Shown here: in pieces, positions 1 to 7,691 of the stretch
How the letters are laid out: each line of letters opens with the position of its first letter
Position numbering within the stretch: the first letter of the stretch is position 1
Assembly (NCBI GenBank): GCA_041550515.1
Contig: JBFEOQ010000021.1
Location: 1 to 25,268 of the forward strand
Source of the DNA: PFL35 sp041550515
Lineage (GTDB): Archaea; Thermoplasmatota; E2; DHVEG-1
DNA: 25,268 bases
Reading direction: 5' to 3'
Program-made: the position numbers and the translations under genes
The notes under the pieces: model-generated
Told to the model about the DNA's origin: nothing
Databases searched by the model: none
Seen by the model: the letters and a program-made list of their open reading frames with translations, nothing else

Positions 1-375
1 AACACAGGCTTTGACACAGTCACAGTTACATGGTTAGAAGATGAAGATAACACTCCTCCAATCACAAAAAAAACAATTGGTGAACCAAATGAAGATGGAG
101 GATATATTATTTGGCCATTTACACCAATAACCTATGAAGCCACAGATGATATGTCAGGAGTACAATATATCTACTACGAAGTATGGTGGGATTCAAATGA
201 AGATGGAATTGTTGACATGTTAATGGCTGAAAAAACAATTTATGATAATATTGTTATGTTTTCAGTTGACATGTATGGAATATTTATTAATACAATAGAA
301 CTAAGATGGTGCGCAGTTGACAATGCAGATAACATTGAAGATATGCATTATCAACAACATTATGTAACTCCCTAA
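1..375 (+). CDS. C-terminal part of a large secreted/surface protein (5' end outside window)
   Basis: The frame is open from base 1 to the TAA at 373-375, giving the last 124 residues; the start lies upstream of the window. The segment has the look of an extracellular Ig-like beta-sandwich module. It begins with a TVTWLEDEDNTPP linker, then an IGEPNEDGGY segment, a 'TPITYEATDD.SGVQYIYYEVWWDSN' core and a closing strand with ELRWCAVDNADN. Modules with a TPP opening and a 'tatD..SGV..iyY' core recur in big archaeal surface proteins as spacers or adhesion domains. No C-terminal anchor is visible: the protein stops after HYVTP, with neither a membrane segment nor the RFP...QII tail carried by other proteins in this window. 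The substrate or partner cannot be told from this piece. Confidence 0.85.
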   Translation, partial: NTGFDTVTVTWLEDEDNTPPITKKTIGEPNEDGGYIIWPFTPITYEATDDMSGVQYIYYEVWWDSNEDGIVDMLMAEKTIYDNIVMFSVDMYGIFINTIELRWCAVDNADNIEDMHYQQHYVTP

Positions 376-479
376 ATACCTCTGAATTAACCAACTTTAA
401 AAACTCAAAAAAATATTTAATTAAAATTCAAACTAAACCTATTTAATCTAAGGATAAATTTTTATTTTCTAAAATCCCT

Positions 480-1343
480 TTATCTTATTTTTTTAAAATA
501 GTAAAGAATTAAGATTACTATAACTAAAAAAACAAAAATTAATAATAATATAATTTTAGATAATTCAAACTCTTGTTCAATATCTATATTGTTATTTATA
601 AAAATATTATTACTAACAGAATTTGAGTAAATAGGTAGATGAATTCCAATATTATTATAAGAAAAATTATTTCTCATTACACTATTATTAGAAGATAATC
701 TGATATTTACACCACTGTAACTATTGTTTATAAAACTATTACTTTTAATAACATTGTTATCTGAAGAATAATATAATCCTACACCATTATAAAAATTATT
801 TTTAATCGTATTATTAATAATTAAATTGTTTTTAGAACTACTAAGATAAATACCACAATTATAACTATTTTGAATTAAATTTTTATTAATCGAATTTTCT
901 GAAGAAAAATAAAGAGTTAATCCATAAAAGTTATTTCTGATAACATTATTTTCTATAACATTATAATTTGAGCTTAAATTAATACCTGAAAGTGGATAAA
1001 TAAGACCACTATTTTGAATGGTGAAATTTTTAATTGTAACATTATTTGCATTAATTTTAATGTTGTTTCCAGTCCCCCTGCTATCAATTATTGTATTATT
1101 TTTGTTTTCTCCAATTAGAATTATTGATTTATCGATTACAATATTTTCAAAATATGTACCATTTAAAACATATACAATATCTCCTAAATCAGCTGCATCT
1201 ATACCATCCTGAATTTTTGTAAAATTAGCTAATCCTGACTGACTTATATAAATTATTGAATTATTGCCCCCTTCTAAAGATTCAGCTGTAACAGTTAAAA
1301 GAAAAAAACATATGATTAACCATAAAATATATATTTTATTCAA
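480..1343 (-). CDS. NosD-like right-handed parallel beta-helix surface protein, membrane-anchored
   Basis: 287 residues. A signal peptide (about 1-20, hydrophobic ILWLIICFFLLTV) is followed by a short region resembling the N-terminus of NosD/pectate-lyase-like helices (FTKIQDGIDAADLGDIVYVLNGTYFENIVIDKSI). From about residue 90 to 250 there are many 22-24-residue PbH1 rungs rich in NN, SSNN and INNTI, typical of asparagine-ladder beta-helices. Residues about 262-283 form a transmembrane segment followed by a KKIR basic end, so the helix should sit outside the cell, anchored at its C-terminus. The start is TTG, chosen because the signal peptide begins there and a GGAGA ribosome site lies just upstream. 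It is divergent from the transglutaminase-like gene. The family binds or cleaves carbohydrate, or is purely structural; no catalytic residue could be assigned. Confidence 0.85.
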   Translation of the reverse strand: MNKIYILWLIICFFLLTVTAESLEGGNNSIIYISQSGLANFTKIQDGIDAADLGDIVYVLNGTYFENIVIDKSIILIGENKNNTIIDSRGTGNNIKINANNVTIKNFTIQNSGLIYPLSGINLSSNYNVIENNVIRNNFYGLTLYFSSENSINKNLIQNSYNCGIYLSSSKNNLIINNTIKNNFYNGVGLYYSSDNNVIKSNSFINNSYSGVNIRLSSNNSVMRNNFSYNNIGIHLPIYSNSVSNNIFINNNIDIEQEFELSKIILLLIFVFLVIVILILYYFKKIR

Positions 1344-1462
1344 GTGGAATTCTCCATTATATCTTTTTTTTCTCTATTTTTATTTTTGTGTGAATAATTA
1401 ATATTTTATAAATATTTCATGTAATCGGTATTTTTAAAAGTAATAGATAATTATCCTTGATT

Positions 1463-2539
1463 GTGTTTAGAAATATAGTATATATAATTTTATTTTTGAT
1501 TTTGCTAATTACAATATTATTTATTGGATGTATTGAGGAAAAAACCAGTATTAATGAATTTAAATACAAATCAACAGAGAAAATAGATTTAGCAGAAAAA
1601 GAAGGAAAAATGACTTTTAATATCACTATTAGAACAAATGAAACTGCAGAAATAGTTCGTCTTTGGGTACCTTATCCTGTGTCAAATGAAAATCAGAAAA
1701 TCGAAAATATCACAATAAATGGTAATTATGATTTTAATGGAATATATAGAGAAGGAATTTATGGAAACATGATACTTTATGCAGAATGGAATAAACCAAA
1801 GGGATTCCCAAAAATAAATTTCTCTTTTGACGTATGGCGAACTGAGATAATATTAAAAAATTTTCCAGATGAACAAGGAGAGATTCCAAGTGAGATACAA
1901 GATTTTTTAATACCAACAAAACTTGCCCCCAATTCTGGTATAGTCAAAGAAATTGCAGATGAGGTTACTAAAGACAAAATAACGATATTAAGCAAAGCAA
2001 CAGCTATATATGATTATGTTATTGAACATGGTGAGCGTGATCCAAATTTAAATTTCTGTGGAAATGGAGATGTATGTGTACTTCTTCAAAATTTAAAAGG
2101 TAAATGTGTTGATTTCTCCTCTGTTTTTGTAGCATTATCAAGAACTTCGGGTGTTCCCGCAAGAGAGATATTAGGAATTAGAATCTCTGATAATGGTGAT
2201 ATTACAGGAGCTTATCATTGTCGTGCTGAATTTTACCTTCCAAATTATGGTTGGGTTCCAGTTGATCCATCAGATGTTGCTAAATTAATGTTAAAAGAAA
2301 ATCTTGATATAAATAATTCAAAAATAGTAAAATATAGGGATTATTTTTTCGGAGCACAATCAGAAACATATATTGATTTATCAACAGGTAGAGATATTGT
2401 TTTAAACCCCAAACAAGATGAAGATCCACTAAATTATTTCATGTATCCCTATGCTGAAGTTAATGGGGTTGCCTTAGATTTTATTTCGCAGGAATATTTG
2501 AAATATAGTGTAACCTTTAATGAAAAATTACATACATAA
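1463..2539 (+). CDS. Transglutaminase-like lipoprotein
   Basis: About 358 residues. The N-terminus has a hydrophobic stretch ending in the lipobox LFIGC, so the mature protein is probably lipid-anchored on the outer face of the membrane. The C-terminal half carries a transglutaminase-like core with a visible Cys-His-Asp triad: Cys in GKCVDFSS (about residue 215), His in GAYHCRAEFY (about 252) and Asp in WVPVDPSD (about 268). A preceding CGNGDVC pair could form a disulfide. Family members are thiol proteases or amidases as well as crosslinkers; the substrate is unknown. The start is uncertain: TTG at 1457 is in frame two codons upstream of the GTG used here, and neither has a clear ribosome site. 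An N-terminal beta-rich region (about 40-135) precedes the core. Confidence 0.85.
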   Translation: MFRNIVYIILFLILLITILFIGCIEEKTSINEFKYKSTEKIDLAEKEGKMTFNITIRTNETAEIVRLWVPYPVSNENQKIENITINGNYDFNGIYREGIYGNMILYAEWNKPKGFPKINFSFDVWRTEIILKNFPDEQGEIPSEIQDFLIPTKLAPNSGIVKEIADEVTKDKITILSKATAIYDYVIEHGERDPNLNFCGNGDVCVLLQNLKGKCVDFSSVFVALSRTSGVPAREILGIRISDNGDITGAYHCRAEFYLPNYGWVPVDPSDVAKLMLKENLDINNSKIVKYRDYFFGAQSETYIDLSTGRDIVLNPKQDEDPLNYFMYPYAEVNGVALDFISQEYLKYSVTFNEKLHT

Positions 2540-2707
2540 AAAATTTTTTAATATTTTTTATTTATAGAAAATTTATATCATATTAGAGATTTATTTAACC
2601 AAATTTTCAATCTATCTTTTATAAATTTTTAAATAATCATAATTTCCTGCAAAAATGCAATTTATTTTAAGTAATTTAACATTTTGCTGAATTTTTTAAA
2701 AAAACGT

Positions 2708-2743
2708 TTTATAATTAAATAAAACAATGTAACATTTGGTGAT
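2708..2743 (+). promoter_or_regulatory. Promoter and ribosome site of the zinc-ribbon gene
   Basis: TTTATAA at 2708-2714 is a plausible box A. A TGTAACATTTGGTG stretch at 2728-2741 follows and overlaps the GGTGAT ribosome site (2738-2743). That stretch differs by one base from TGTAACATTTGTTG upstream of the propeller gene at 6051. Confidence 0.4.
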
Positions 2744-2749
2744 AAAAAA

Positions 2750-3058
2750 ATGGGAGAATGTGTAGAATGTAAAAAGAATTTGAGGATATTAGAAGGTTAT
2801 CGTCATCCTGTTAAGGGTAAAGATTTTTTATTATGTAGAAAATGTTTTGATACTATTTTTGAAAGTATAGAGAAATACCAGGAATTTGTTTCTCCATATA
2901 TCGGATATTTTAATAAAGAATTATCAACAATTGATGATGTTCAAAAGATTGGAGAAAATATCACTAAAAATATTAAAAAGATGCAAAATAGAGTAAACAA
3001 TCTATGGTCTAATAAAACCAATCAAAATGCTGATGAATATTTTTCTCCGATTCATTAG
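2750..3058 (+). CDS. Small zinc-ribbon protein of unknown function
   Basis: 102 residues. Two CxxC pairs (C4/C7 in ECVEC and C29/C32 in LLCRKC) should form one zinc ribbon over the first 35 residues. Between them lies the distinctive segment EGYRHPVKGKDF. The remainder (about 36-90) is predicted helical and polar, with ISPYIGYFNKE-like text and a KNIKKMQNRVNNLW helix, and no membrane segment, so it is probably cytoplasmic. The ATG is supported by GGTGAT at 2738-2743, six bases upstream. A TATA-like TTTATAA lies at 2708-2714. It sits near a C2H2 finger protein and an Lrp-type regulator, which makes a regulatory role possible, but that is guilt by neighbourhood only. Confidence 0.85.
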   Translation: MGECVECKKNLRILEGYRHPVKGKDFLLCRKCFDTIFESIEKYQEFVSPYIGYFNKELSTIDDVQKIGENITKNIKKMQNRVNNLWSNKTNQNADEYFSPIH

Positions 3059-3175
3059 ATTCTTATTTGTTTACTTAGTATAAACAGAATAAACCTATAT
3101 TGATAAAGTTTTTATTAATGAAGTGTAATCAAATATTTTTTTAAAGAAATATATCTTTTTTAAAAAATAAATTCG

Positions 3176-3268
3176 ATAATGTTATTTTTCTAAATTCATA
3201 TATCGTGAATTTTAAATTTAAATTAACATAATGTTATTTAATTTATTTGAAAAAAATCATAATGTTAT
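3176..3268 (+). repeat. Three copies of ATAATGTTAT upstream of the C2H2 gene
   Basis: Identical 10-mers occur at 3176-3185, 3228-3237 and 3259-3268, spaced 52 and 31 bases apart. Each is a near-palindrome (ATAA, two central bases, TTAT). The last copy ends 15 bases before the box A at 3283-3290, an operator-like placement for an activator or repressor. High AT content makes chance occurrence more likely than usual. Confidence 0.45.
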
Positions 3269-3275
3269 GTATTAT

Positions 3276-3291
3276 CAAAAAGTTTTTAAGG
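3276..3291 (+). promoter_or_regulatory. BRE/TATA promoter of the C2H2 zinc-finger gene
   Basis: CAAAAAGTTTTTAAGG fits an archaeal A-rich BRE followed by a TTTTTAAG box A at 3283-3290. A start of transcription about 25 bases downstream would leave a roughly 20-base leader that includes the GAGGTG ribosome site. Confidence 0.55.
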
Positions 3292-3330
3292 ATTATTTAG
3301 TTTTAAAATAGTAAAAGAGGTGTATAAATT

Positions 3331-3525
3331 ATGGGAATGCCAAATGCGATAAAATGTAATCTTTGTAGTGATAAAGCTTTCTTTGAAATTAAAGAATGTA
3401 ATAACCACATAAAAAATTATCATCGTAGTACTAACTTTGTTGGGAATGCATTTAAATGTGAGAGTTGTGATGCATTTTTTGATACTTGCAATGAATTAAC
3501 GGATCACATTGCAGCGGCTCATTAA
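3331..3525 (+). CDS. Two-finger C2H2 zinc-finger protein
   Basis: 64 residues made almost entirely of two C2H2 fingers. Finger 1 is C9-x2-C12-x13-H26-x4-H31 and finger 2 is C43-x2-C46-x12-H59-x4-H64; the last ligand is the final residue. Finger 2 has the classical hydrophobic core (F41, F49/F50, L56). Small C2H2 proteins of this kind occur in archaea as putative DNA- or RNA-binding proteins or protein-protein adaptors; the ligand is not known here. The ATG is supported by GAGGTG at 3316-3321. A strong BRE/TATA-like sequence (CAAAAAGTTTTTAAGG) lies at 3276-3291, about 40 bases upstream. The preceding 272-base gap holds three copies of ATAATGTTAT. Confidence 0.88.
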   Translation: MGMPNAIKCNLCSDKAFFEIKECNNHIKNYHRSTNFVGNAFKCESCDAFFDTCNELTDHIAAAH

Positions 3526-3623
3526 CAATAATAAAATTGTATTGATTGTAATAAATACTCCAAAATAAAATAATATATACAAACTAATAAATAATTTAAA
3601 AAATTTTTAAATTATTGATTTAT

Positions 3624-4595
3624 ATGGAAGAGATAGACCTTAAAGACCGAAAAATACTATATGAGCTTGACATTAATTCTAGACAATCCTTTTCACAATT
3701 AGGTAAAAAAGTTGGTCTGCATAAAGATTTAGTAGCATATAGAGTAAAAAAACTTTTAGAAAAAGGAATAATAAAACATTTTTATACTGAAATTGATGAC
3801 TATAAGTTAGGATACATTAGGTATAGATTCTATTTCAATTATCAATATGCATCTCCTTATATAAAGGATGAAATCATTAATTTTTTTGTAAAAAACAAAT
3901 ATACAAGAATCATACACTCTGCCGAAGGTCATTATGATCTAGTAATAATATCAGATGTTAAAGGAATATCAAAATGTTATTCGGTATGGGATACTATAAT
4001 AAGTAAATATAGAGAATATTTTGTGAATCAGGTTTTTTCTGTCATTTTTAAAGCTAATATCTATAGATATTCTTTCTTATTAGGTGATAAAAAAGAATTG
4101 GAAACTAGAAATAAATCTATATTATATGGTAGTGATGAAATAGTTAAGATTGATGACTTGGATTATAATATTTTAAAAATTATTTCTCAAGATTCAAGGA
4201 TACAAACAATAGAAATTGCTGAAAAACTAAATTCAACTGCTATAACAATAAAAAATAGAATTAAACAATTAAAAGAATCTGGTGTAATCAAAGCATTCAG
4301 GATTGATTTAGCACTTTCAAAATTAGGTTACCATAGATACAAAGTTGATATAGTTCTTAAAGACTATAAAAAATTACATAAAATTATACAATATATTGAA
4401 AAAAATCCTTATCTTGATGAAGTTATTCTATCAATAGGATATGTTGATTTAGAATTGATTTTTATTCTAAAAAATCCAAATCAACTACACGAAATAATGA
4501 AGAATCTTCAAATTAAATTCCCTAATACCATAAAAAATTATGTATATTTTAGTGCAATACAGACATACAAATGGAGCTGGATGCCAGAAATATAA
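3624..4595 (+). CDS. Tandem Lrp/AsnC-type transcription regulator (two HTH-RAM units in one chain)
   Basis: 323 residues, about twice the usual Lrp/AsnC length. Residues about 5-50 form a winged HTH (LKDRKILYELDINSRQSF ... VAYRVKKLLEKGIIKHF). Residues 60-153 are a RAM-like domain with EGHYDLVI. A second HTH (about 176-223, LDYNILKIISQDSRI ... IKNRIKQLKESGVIKAF) and a second RAM-like domain (about 232-315, IGYVDLELIF) follow. Lrp-family proteins bind DNA and often sense amino acids or other small ligands; the ligand is not evident here. ATG 3624 was chosen because the conserved MEEIDLKDRKIL start matches the paralogue at 17404-18396 (MKKLDVKDKKIL). An in-frame TTG at 3615 is the alternative. 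There is no ribosome site, and an AT-rich TATA-like tract about 25 bases upstream suggests a leaderless mRNA. Confidence 0.9.
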   Translation: MEEIDLKDRKILYELDINSRQSFSQLGKKVGLHKDLVAYRVKKLLEKGIIKHFYTEIDDYKLGYIRYRFYFNYQYASPYIKDEIINFFVKNKYTRIIHSAEGHYDLVIISDVKGISKCYSVWDTIISKYREYFVNQVFSVIFKANIYRYSFLLGDKKELETRNKSILYGSDEIVKIDDLDYNILKIISQDSRIQTIEIAEKLNSTAITIKNRIKQLKESGVIKAFRIDLALSKLGYHRYKVDIVLKDYKKLHKIIQYIEKNPYLDEVILSIGYVDLELIFILKNPNQLHEIMKNLQIKFPNTIKNYVYFSAIQTYKWSWMPEI

Positions 4596-4730
4596 ATATT
4601 TACCAAGCAACATTAGTTTAATATACAACTAATTTAAAACCCCTATTTTCTTAAAAAAAATTGATTATAGATGAAAAATATTTAGTTATTTAAGTTAAGA
4701 AAAAAATTTATGGATAAAAAAACTCTAAAA

Positions 4731-4814
4731 TCTTTTTTTATTGGGTAGATACATAAGAGGTAAAAAACTCCCCCACTAATTTTTCACATTAAGTATCTAG
4801 CCAATAATAAATGA
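4731..4814. repeat. Imperfect 26-base inverted repeat around a 32-base loop
   Basis: The left arm 4731-4756 and right arm 4789-4814 pair at 22 of 26 positions. The core is ATTGGGTAGATACATAA against TTAAGTATCTAGCCAAT (15 of 17). The loop (4757-4788) holds a GAG...CTC element and a run of five C, unusual in this AT-rich surrounding. It could fold as an RNA hairpin or be a miniature mobile-element remnant. No direct target repeat was noticed beside it. Confidence 0.65.
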
Positions 4815-4830
4815 TGTAATTTTATTACAT
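4814..4830. repeat. 17-base palindrome ATGTAAT-TTT-ATTACAT
   Basis: Perfect seven-base arms (4814-4820 and 4824-4830) with a three-base centre. Each arm carries the TTACAT/ATGTAA half-site that recurs upstream of the secreted-protein genes at 5146, 6051 and 7820. It is a candidate operator. Confidence 0.5.
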
Positions 4831-5016
4831 ATAAATATTTTTTGAAAAAAATAAATTTTATCACTCATATAAAATAAATAAGTATAATCAACAGTAATAC
4901 TAATTAAAATAAAAAAAATAATATTATTATTTTTTACCTAATGCTTAATAATAGGATAGCATTAAAAAAAAATTTATGATTAAATAAGATTTTTTGCTTC
5001 ATTTAAACTTAGTTTT

Positions 5017-5087
5017 TTACATTGTGTTGTTTTATTACCTGTTTTTTAAAAATATGTTGCATATGTTACAAAAAATATTTTATATAA
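5017..5087 (+). promoter_or_regulatory. Upstream region of the secreted protein at 5146: TTACAT/GTTACA motifs and TATA box
   Basis: TTACATTGTGTTG lies at 5017-5029 (129 bases before the ATG) and GTTACA at 5065-5070 (81 bases before). A TTTATATAAT box A is at 5078-5087, with a second TATA-like stretch near 5101-5110. The same motif pair at similar distances precedes the genes at 6051 and 7820. Confidence 0.45.
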
Positions 5088-5145
5088 TATATTGCATTCA
5101 ATATTATAAGTTAGTAAATAACTTTTTAAAGTGGAGGTAAAAGGA

Positions 5146-5901
5146 ATGAATAAGAAAATAGTTGGACTTTTTATAATAATGCTGTTTACTATTTCTGCAA
5201 CGACAACTATAGCTACAAATATAAATAAAAATAATTATAATGAATTAAAAATCATTAAACCGACTGATGTACCAGATAAATGGTTAGAGGGAGCAGATCA
5301 ATATCAAATAGAAAATATTCCTTTTGGATTTGTTATTCAACCATCATTTCCTTGCGCACAAGAATTTAAACCATCCAAAGAAACATTAACCGCCGTTGCA
5401 TTACCATTTTTTAAATTTGGAAACCCACCATCTGGTACTACAATAACAATTTGGATCCGAAATGAACTTAATGGAAATAATCTTGCAACAGCAAACATAG
5501 ATGCAGATAATCGGAGATTTAAATCTAATAAGGGAACATGGGTATTGTTTGATTTTGATGATATAGAAATAACTCCAGAAGAATCATATTATATTGTATG
5601 TTCAGCAGATAAAGGTACTTTTGATCCTGAGGATAGCAATAATACAAATACTTATTGTTGGTTTTTTGATGTGGGTAATAAATATAATAGAGGTATGGCA
5701 TTTCAATCAAATGATTCTGGACAAACATGGCCTGATTTAGAAGATTATTTTGATGATCCTGAATATACTGAATGTGATTTTACTTTTATAACATATTATC
5801 AAAAACCACCTAAAATCAAAACAACTGACCTATGTCTGTTTTTACAGAAAATTATTCAGCGTTTTCCAATTTTTGAAAAAATACTAAACCAAATAATATA
5901 A
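5146..5901 (+). CDS. Secreted beta-sandwich protein with a C-terminal RFP...QII tail
   Basis: 251 residues. A signal peptide (about 1-24, IVGLFIIMLFTISATTT) is followed by a linker and a beta-rich domain (about 45-218). The domain has FKPSKETLTAVALPFFKFGNPP, then TITIWIRNELNGNNL, a FDFDDIEITPEESYYIVCS segment and YCWFFDVGNKYNRG. This is the layout of an extracellular carbohydrate-binding-like jelly roll seen in archaeal surface proteins. The last ~25 residues form a separate amphipathic tail ending RFPIFEKILNQII, shared with the proteins at 6051 and 12098. ATG 5146 is chosen over the in-frame GTG at 5131 because that GTG abuts the GGAGGT ribosome site (5133-5138) and the signal peptide starts at the ATG. 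Function unknown; probably a surface-binding or exported protein. Confidence 0.85.
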   Translation: MNKKIVGLFIIMLFTISATTTIATNINKNNYNELKIIKPTDVPDKWLEGADQYQIENIPFGFVIQPSFPCAQEFKPSKETLTAVALPFFKFGNPPSGTTITIWIRNELNGNNLATANIDADNRRFKSNKGTWVLFDFDDIEITPEESYYIVCSADKGTFDPEDSNNTNTYCWFFDVGNKYNRGMAFQSNDSGQTWPDLEDYFDDPEYTECDFTFITYYQKPPKIKTTDLCLFLQKIIQRFPIFEKILNQII

Positions 5902-5906
5902 AATTC

Positions 5907-5918
5907 CTCATTTTTTTT
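5907..5918 (+). terminator. T-rich terminator after the secreted protein gene
   Basis: CCTCA followed by a run of eight T starts a few bases after the stop at 5901, the usual archaeal poly-T termination signal. It merges into the TTACAT motif at 5917, so terminator and next upstream region are contiguous. Confidence 0.45.
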
Positions 5919-6047
5919 ACATCTATAATATAATGTAACATTTGTTGCTTTTAATTCTTTTATTTTTAATTTAGTTACATATAATTTTCCAAAGATTTAA
6001 ATTTAGTTATTATATATTATTTTTATATTTTTGGAAAGAGGGAGGTA
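5917..6047 (+). promoter_or_regulatory. Upstream region of the propeller gene: TTACAT, ATGTAA, GTTACAT and TATA
   Basis: TTACAT (5917-5922) and ATGTAA (5933-5938) form an inverted pair ten bases apart. TAACATTTGTTG follows, ending at 5947, and GTTACAT is at 5974-5980. A TTATATATTA box A lies near 6009-6018, and GGGAGGT ends a few bases before the ATG at 6051. TTACAT is 134 bases and GTTACAT 77 bases before the ATG. Confidence 0.45.
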
Positions 6048-6050
6048 AAA

Positions 6051-7664
6051 ATGAATAGAAAATTAGTTGGAATTTTAATATGCATGCTATTGACTACAAC
6101 CTCTATTTTACCAGTTGTTGGTATAATGAACAAAGAGAAACAAATTATGGATATAAATCTGAATTTTTTAGAAAATCATGATCTTGAAATTGAATGGGAA
6201 CGGTTTTATGGTGATTCTGAAGATGATCTTTTTAGGAATGTGAAACAAACAAGTGATGGGGGTTATATCCTTGTTGGTGTTAAAGACGGGCAATCACATT
6301 GGTTATTAAAAGTTGACGAAAATGGCGATATTGAATGGAGTCAAACTACACTTCCAAATCTTGATCTTTGGCCTCGTTGTTACATTGTTGAGGAAACAAG
6401 TGATGGAGGTTTTGTTACTGCAGGATGTCATGAGGATGGTATAGCATGGGGATATGATAGATGTATTTGGAAGGTAGATCAAAATGGAGATACAGAGTTT
6501 TGTAAAATTTATGATGATCCTGAGTTAGGTTATCATACTTGTATCCAAGAAACAAATGATGAAGGTTTTATTGTTACTGGTGAGATATATTATAATGATT
6601 CTACAGTCGATTGGGATGTGTTGTTAATGAAAACTGATTCAACCGGCAATCTAGAATGGCAAAAAACATTTAGATATGGAGAATACGGTGACAATGCATA
6701 TGCAGTGAAACAAACATTTGATGGTGGTTATATTTTATCAGGACGAAAAGGAAATAGTTTATCAGAAGCTGATTTTTTAATAATTAAGACAGACTCTGAA
6801 GGTAATAAAGAATGGGACAAAACTTATGGTGGAAATAAATGGGATTGGTCACAATCAAATGATATTTTGTTATGTAATGATGGTGGTTTTATATTTTTAG
6901 CAGAAACCGATTCATTTGGTGCAGGAACTCGAAATATCTGGCTTATTAGAACTGATTCAACTGGAGATATGTTATGGAATAAAACATTTGGTGGAAAGAG
7001 ACGTGATATGTCTGGAGGTATGGACTTTACTGATGATGGTGGAATAATAATAGTAGGAATATTGGATGCCGCTTATCAGTGGCCTCCAAAAAGTGAAGGT
7101 TTACTTATTAAAACAGATGGAAATGGAAATATTCTATGGGAAAAAACTTTTGGATATGAAAGAGCAGATCAATTACAAAGTGTATGTTCAACTAGTGATA
7201 AAGGGTATATCGTTGCAGGATTAATTGATTCAACAGAGGATATTGGTGCTGGAAGAAATGATGCGTGGTTAATAAAAATAAAGCAGTTTGATAATACTCC
7301 ACCTGAGAAACCAGATGCCCCTTCTGGTGATAAACGTGGTACACCTAACGAAGAATATACCTTTACTACAAGTTCTTCAGATAATGAAGAAGATACAATA
7401 TTATATATGTGGAACTGGGGCGATGGTAATTATAGTGAATGGCTAGAAACTAATGAAGCCTCACATAACTGGACAACAGAGGATAAATTTGAAATTCAAG
7501 TAATCGCAAAAGATATTCATGGCGGAAAGAGTGACTGGTCAGATCCATTTATATTTAGTACACCAAAAAACAAAGTATCGGTATACCAGATGCTAATGGC
7601 ATTATTTGAAAAACTAATCTTTCGGTTTCCGTTCATGGGAAAAATACTAAACCAAATAATATAA
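6051..7664 (+). CDS. Secreted seven-bladed beta-propeller plus PKD-like domain with C-terminal tail
   Basis: 537 residues. A signal peptide (about 1-24, KLVGILICMLLTTTSILPVVG) leads into seven repeats of about 50 residues, each with a T(S/N/F)DGGY.l.G motif (DGG or variants near 69, 118, 170, 224, 277, 329 and 383). Most are followed by lxKTDstGn..W.KTFGG; this spacing fits a seven-bladed propeller (about 50-410). Next comes a PKD-like domain (about 415-503, opening TPPEKPDAPSGDKRG, core WNWGDGN). The final ~30 residues end RFPFMGKILNQII, the tail shared with 5146 and 12098. GGGAGGT just upstream sets the ATG. Extracellular; propellers of this type bind proteins, metal or glycans, and no catalytic site is evident. 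Confidence 0.88.
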   Translation: MNRKLVGILICMLLTTTSILPVVGIMNKEKQIMDINLNFLENHDLEIEWERFYGDSEDDLFRNVKQTSDGGYILVGVKDGQSHWLLKVDENGDIEWSQTTLPNLDLWPRCYIVEETSDGGFVTAGCHEDGIAWGYDRCIWKVDQNGDTEFCKIYDDPELGYHTCIQETNDEGFIVTGEIYYNDSTVDWDVLLMKTDSTGNLEWQKTFRYGEYGDNAYAVKQTFDGGYILSGRKGNSLSEADFLIIKTDSEGNKEWDKTYGGNKWDWSQSNDILLCNDGGFIFLAETDSFGAGTRNIWLIRTDSTGDMLWNKTFGGKRRDMSGGMDFTDDGGIIIVGILDAAYQWPPKSEGLLIKTDGNGNILWEKTFGYERADQLQSVCSTSDKGYIVAGLIDSTEDIGAGRNDAWLIKIKQFDNTPPEKPDAPSGDKRGTPNEEYTFTTSSSDNEEDTILYMWNWGDGNYSEWLETNEASHNWTTEDKFEIQVIAKDIHGGKSDWSDPFIFSTPKNKVSVYQMLMALFEKLIFRFPFMGKILNQII

Positions 7665-7674
7665 AACTAAAAAC

Positions 7675-7691
7675 CCTTTTTTTCTTTTTTT
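7675..7691 (+). terminator. T-rich terminator after the propeller gene
   Basis: CCC followed by long T runs lies about ten bases after the stop at 7664 and runs into the TTACAT motif at 7690. This is the same terminator-motif junction as after the gene ending at 5901. Confidence 0.45.

Larger units (their letters stand above)
4596..5145. other. Long intergenic region with palindromes
   Basis: No protein-coding gene is evident in these 550 bases. They contain a long imperfect inverted repeat (4731-4814), a 17-base palindrome (4814-4830), a short inverted repeat TAATGCT/AGCATTA (4939-4945 with 4958-4964), and the promoter region of the secreted protein at 5146. The rest is low-complexity AT-rich sequence. 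Confidence 0.7.

Noticed and set aside
1018..1212. Plus-strand frame inside the beta-helix gene
   Set aside because: Shadow of the repetitive NosD-like gene on the other strand.
4939..4964. TAATGCT/AGCATTA inverted repeat
   Set aside because: Seven-base AT-rich arms with a 12-base loop are likely by chance here; mentioned only under the intergenic region.
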